This document shows, in pieces, positions 41,840 through 44,490 of a DNA stretch of 44,490 nucleotides. The position numbers were made by a program, and so were the translations under genes. The stretch is from positions 1,172-45,661 of the forward strand of contig DLRJ01000149.1 in NCBI GenBank assembly GCA_002500485.1, given 5' to 3'. The first letter of the stretch is position 1. The number at the start of each line of letters is the position of its first letter. Under the pieces are notes generated by a model that made no database searches, was not told the origin of the DNA, and worked only from the letters and a program-made list of their open reading frames with translations. The stretch comes from Dehalococcoidia bacterium UBA7891. GTDB taxonomy: Bacteria > Chloroflexota > Dehalococcoidia > Lucifugimonadales > UBA826.

Positions 41840-42352
41840 TCAGAAATCTATCAATGAGAATAAGACCTCATCATCCAACAGTTCTGGAATGCATAGATCT
41901 TTCAAAATTACGACCGTGTTGATACCCACTACAACCCCGCCCAATTCTTCAATTAGTGCCCGTGAAGCCTGAATGGTTCCGCCAGTGGCAACCAAGTCAT
42001 CAACCAATACCACCCTTTGAGAGGGCTTTATTACATCTGAATGTATTTGAAGTATGCCTGAGCCATATTCCAGATCGTATTTAACCTCCCGAACCGAATA
42101 TGGTAATTTACCTTCTTTCCTTATTGGCACAAATGGCAACTGCATCTCGTATGCAAGTGCGGAGCCAAAAATAAATCCCCTCGACTCTATTCCAACAATC
42201 ACATCAGGAGAAATTATTTCTGATTTCTTTGCAAAAGCATCGACACAATATCGAAATGACTCTTGATGATAGAGTAAAGGGGTGATATCTCTAAACAGTA
42301 TTCCTGGTTTAGGAAAATCAGGAATATCTCTTATATGCTGTTTTAAGTTCAT
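41840..42352 (-). CDS. apt: Adenine phosphoribosyltransferase
   Basis: Salvages adenine to AMP using PRPP. 170 residues. IRDIPDFPKPGILFRDITPLL at the N-terminus is diagnostic, GIESRGFIFG forms the flexible region, and the PRPP loop is VVLVDDLVATGGT. Complete and typical. Confidence 0.97.
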   Translation of the reverse strand: MNLKQHIRDIPDFPKPGILFRDITPLLYHQESFRYCVDAFAKKSEIISPDVIVGIESRGFIFGSALAYEMQLPFVPIRKEGKLPYSVREVKYDLEYGSGILQIHSDVIKPSQRVVLVDDLVATGGTIQASRALIEELGGVVVGINTVVILKDLCIPELLDDEVLFSLIDF

Positions 42353-42429
42353 TACCTAACCTCTATGACCGTAATATACAGGGTATTAAGATGGTGAATT
42401 TCACAGAATGGGAATGGGAGAGATATTAT

Positions 42430-42612
42430 ATGGTGAGTGAGGAAAGTGAAACCATAATTAAAAGAGATTCCGAGTCCAAATACCTATCTCTTCGCAGAAA
42501 ACAGGTATGGGCTTCTTTCAAATCACATGGTGGTGAAGTAATTTGTTTGAGGAAAAGTGAATCTTATGACATCTTTGGACATCGATCACTGAATTCAATT
42601 TTTAAAGATTAA
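42430..42612 (+). CDS. Small hypothetical protein
   Basis: 60 residues if it starts at ATG 42430, which has GGGAG about 9 bases upstream; the frame is open back to ATG 42391. Basic, with a KYLSLRRKQVWASFKSHGG segment that could be a helix, and no motif I recognise. It is followed after 24 bases by another small gene on the same strand with a good ribosome site, which makes a two-gene unit plausible. Whether it is translated is uncertain. Confidence 0.4.
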   Translation: MVSEESETIIKRDSESKYLSLRRKQVWASFKSHGGEVICLRKSESYDIFGHRSLNSIFKD

Positions 42613-42636
42613 TAGTAATCTCGTGGAGGTAGCTGG

Positions 42637-42921
42637 ATGATAGGAGTCCTAACACATCACTGGGCCGAGCAAGACCAAGTCCAAAATGCTAGACATATTT
42701 TAGACGGAAACGGAGAAGCTCAAAGTAAAGCTTTAGGGTTCATTAATAGAACCACCCTTCTATCCAAAACGGACCCGACGCAAATCAGTTCCTTAGTGCT
42801 GTGGGAAAGTGATCAAATTTACGACCAATGGAAGGAAAGTCCAGCAAGAGCAAAGGCAATGAAAGATGCAAATTCTGTATGGAGCCGACCACCTGAATCA
42901 GAAAGGTTCGACATACCTTAA
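42637..42921 (+). CDS. Small dimeric alpha/beta-barrel (ABM-like) protein
   Basis: 94 residues with GGAGGT 6 bases before the ATG. MIGVLTHHWAEQDQVQNARHI, ALGFINRTTLLSKTDP, SSLVLWESDQIYDQWKESPA and KAMKDANSVWSRPPESERFD follow the strand-helix-strand pattern and the W-x-s-x-x-x-Y-x-x-W region of antibiotic-biosynthesis-monooxygenase-like (ABM) proteins. That family includes heme oxygenases and quinol monooxygenases. The assignment is by pattern only and the function is unknown. It ends 16 bases before the convergent fabF stop. Confidence 0.6.
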   Translation: MIGVLTHHWAEQDQVQNARHILDGNGEAQSKALGFINRTTLLSKTDPTQISSLVLWESDQIYDQWKESPARAKAMKDANSVWSRPPESERFDIP

Positions 42922-42937
42922 AAGTACCTATTCAACG

Positions 42938-44185
42938 TTAGTCTTCAAATGAGCTGAAAACAACGCATGCATTCTGACCACCAAACCCAAAATTATTGGA
43001 AAGAACTGTATTCACTTTAGCCTTTCTTGCCACATTGGGAACATAATCCAAATCACAATTAGGATCCGGATCGTTGTAATTGATAGTGGGTGGAATAAGA
43101 TTCGACTGTATAGTTTTTAAGGCAGCAACTGCCTCAATAGCGCCTGCTCCGCCTAAAGCATGCCCAATCATAGATTTGTTCGAACTTATTGGAATTTTAT
43201 AAGCTAGATCACCAAAAGCAAGCTTGATCGCTTTGGTCTCTGAAGCATCATTCAGTGGTGTTGAGGTTCCGTGAGCGTTGATATAGTCAATATCTTCTAG
43301 TCGTTTGTCGGCATTACTAATAGCCCATGTGATAGCTCGAGCAGCGCCTTCACCATTTTTATCAGGCTGCACAGCATGATATGCATCAGAGGACACAGCA
43401 TATCCAACAATTTCCCCTTTTATATCCGCACCTCTCTTTTGAGCGTGGTCTAAGGTTTCCATTATGAGTATTCCAGCTCCTTCGGCCGGAACGAAACCAT
43501 CCCGGTTTGAATCAAACGGCTTACTCGCACCTTGTGGGTCTCCATCAAACCTACTTAGGGCCCTTATAACGTGAAATCCACCAAGACCTATTCTGCTTAT
43601 ACCTGCCTCACAACCACCAGCCACTATGACATCCGCTGCTCCTCTCCTGATAGCCTCATATGCCTCTCCAATCGCCTGATTACCCGCAGCACATGCGGTT
43701 ATAAGGGTGGAGGAATACCCCTTTAAATTGAATACTCGACTAACCTGGGCTGCAGCCATATTAGGAAGTATCATTGGAATAAAAAAGGGACTTACTTTCA
43801 TCCCTCCCTTTTCAAACAGAATCTTTGCGTTGTCTTCTGTAGTAGGAAAGCCGCCATTACCGTTGCCCATCACAACTCCAACTCGGTCGTTATTTGATGA
43901 CAAATCTAAAGCGGAATCTTCAATTGCGGTAGCAGCAGCTGCCACTGCAAATTGAGAAAATCTGGCCATTCTCCGAACCTCTTTGGGGTCTGCATATTGC
44001 CCTGCATCAAATCCTGTAACTTCCCCTGCTATGTCACTCGGAAACCCTTCTGTATCACATAACGTGATTCTACCTATGCCAGAGCGTCCATTAGACAAGC
44101 CATCCCAAAATTCCTCGACTGTTTGACCTAAAGGGGACATCACCCCTAGTCCGGTTATTACTACCCTTGTATTGTCTTTTGCCAT
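42938..44185 (-). CDS. fabF: Beta-ketoacyl-ACP synthase II
   Basis: Condensing enzyme of fatty-acid elongation. 415 residues. VVITGLGVMSPLG opens the protein; the active-site Cys is in LITACAAGNQAIGEA, the catalytic His residues are in INAHGTSTPLND and SNKSMIGHALGGAGAIE, and NNFGFGGQNACVVF closes it. This is KAS II (FabF) rather than FabH. It lies directly downstream of folC (49 bases between the folC stop and the fabF start) and apart from the fabD-acpP genes at 28 kb. Confidence 0.97.
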   Translation of the reverse strand: MAKDNTRVVITGLGVMSPLGQTVEEFWDGLSNGRSGIGRITLCDTEGFPSDIAGEVTGFDAGQYADPKEVRRMARFSQFAVAAAATAIEDSALDLSSNNDRVGVVMGNGNGGFPTTEDNAKILFEKGGMKVSPFFIPMILPNMAAAQVSRVFNLKGYSSTLITACAAGNQAIGEAYEAIRRGAADVIVAGGCEAGISRIGLGGFHVIRALSRFDGDPQGASKPFDSNRDGFVPAEGAGILIMETLDHAQKRGADIKGEIVGYAVSSDAYHAVQPDKNGEGAARAITWAISNADKRLEDIDYINAHGTSTPLNDASETKAIKLAFGDLAYKIPISSNKSMIGHALGGAGAIEAVAALKTIQSNLIPPTINYNDPDPNCDLDYVPNVARKAKVNTVLSNNFGFGGQNACVVFSSFED

Positions 44186-44234
44186 TATATTTATAAACCT
44201 TCTAATGTCCTCATTTTAATTTCCATCTGTTATT

Positions 44235-44490
44235 TTAAGGCAAATTTGGATAAATCTCAGGCGAAATTTCCTTAATAACTTCAGAAACCTCTGCAGCAAC
44301 GGACAGAGAGCCCGTACCTAATATTAAATCATTCCGCCCTGCCAAACTAAAGGCGTGGTCTAAACCTTTGGAAACACTCCCAAATGCCTTGCTAGTAACG
44401 ATATCGCAATTCAAGGAAGCTTTACTGACAATTTCCGACTGGATAGATTTGGGGTGCCTTGAAGATACTGGAATAAGAACCGGCTCCAGT
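44235..44490 (-). CDS. folC: Folylpolyglutamate / dihydrofolate synthase (3' end only)
   Basis: The last 84 codons of a gene entering from the right edge of the window, ending with TAA at 44235-44237. The segments PVSSRHPKSIQSEIV, AFSLAGRNDLILGTGSLSVAAEVSEVI and the short tail PEIYPNLP match the C-terminal domain of FolC, where the DLxLVTGSL strand is characteristic. FolC adds glutamates to folates. The start is outside the window. It is upstream of fabF and probably transcribed with it. Confidence 0.8.
   Translation of the reverse strand, partial: LEPVLIPVSSRHPKSIQSEIVSKASLNCDIVTSKAFGSVSKGLDHAFSLAGRNDLILGTGSLSVAAEVSEVIKEISPEIYPNLP

Overview
The window looks like a piece of a chromosome from a low-GC (about 40-43 %) free-living bacterium. 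It is densely packed with housekeeping genes and shows no phage, insertion sequence, CRISPR array or rRNA. My best guess for the lineage is Chloroflexota, SAR202/Dehalococcoidia-like. This is inferred from a combination of features, not from a marker gene: Firmicute-style DnaB/DnaD/DnaC-type primosome genes, a TcuA-like flavoprotein beside a lyase-like NHL protein and ThDP enzymes, a BpsA-type branched-polyamine synthase, and a glutamine-tipped EF-P.

Layout. 1-1112 (-): 5' part of rho, cut by the window edge. 1454-3067 (-): pyrG. 3399-4307 (+): a lone fumarylacetoacetate-hydrolase-family gene. 4304-11069 (-): a tight information-processing and aromatic-pathway block, in transcription order topA, xerC/D, aroQ, Xaa-Pro peptidase, efp, xseA, xseB, preceded upstream by two tRNA-Ser genes (CGA and GGA). 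11642-14355 (-): a tiny twin-arginine protein and clpC. 14539-16588: PHP phosphoesterase (+), holA (-), and a DUF1232 membrane protein (+). 16704-20778 (+): rplI-dnaB-dnaD-dnaC-like, a replication-restart and helicase-loading operon whose last gene is a tandem two-AAA+ loader, followed by a HIT protein. 21256-22570 (-): DAHP synthase with what looks like a complete Tyr/Phe transcription attenuator (promoter, leader peptide, antiterminator, terminator). 22603-26777 (+): formylglycine-generating enzyme, alaS and ruvX.

26785-30412 (-): a zinc alcohol dehydrogenase, then acpP, nusB, fabD, rpmF and the YceD/DUF177 gene. These last five read DUF177-rpmF-fabD-nusB-acpP in transcription order and link ribosome synthesis to fatty-acid synthesis. 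30638-34797 (+): an accessory catabolic-looking run of a flavoprotein dehydrogenase, a peptidylamidoglycolate-lyase-like NHL propeller and a ThDP enzyme. 34832-36756 (-): a translationally coupled pair, a BpsA-like branched-polyamine synthase and a DUF2156 (GNAT/lysyltransferase-like) protein. 36910-38556 (+): a second, paralogous ThDP enzyme. 38754-40877 (-): two oligopeptide/dipeptide ABC ATPases with unusual shared cysteine-rich tails. 41008-44490: a cytidylate-kinase-like protein, apt (both -), two small + strand genes, fabF (-) and the 3' end of folC (-).

Most worth following up: the aroF attenuator, the duplicated helicase loader with complementary Walker-motif defects, the bpsA-DUF2156 pair, and the flavoprotein/PAL-like/ThDP cluster. 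All calls were made by reading the sequence; no database search was run.
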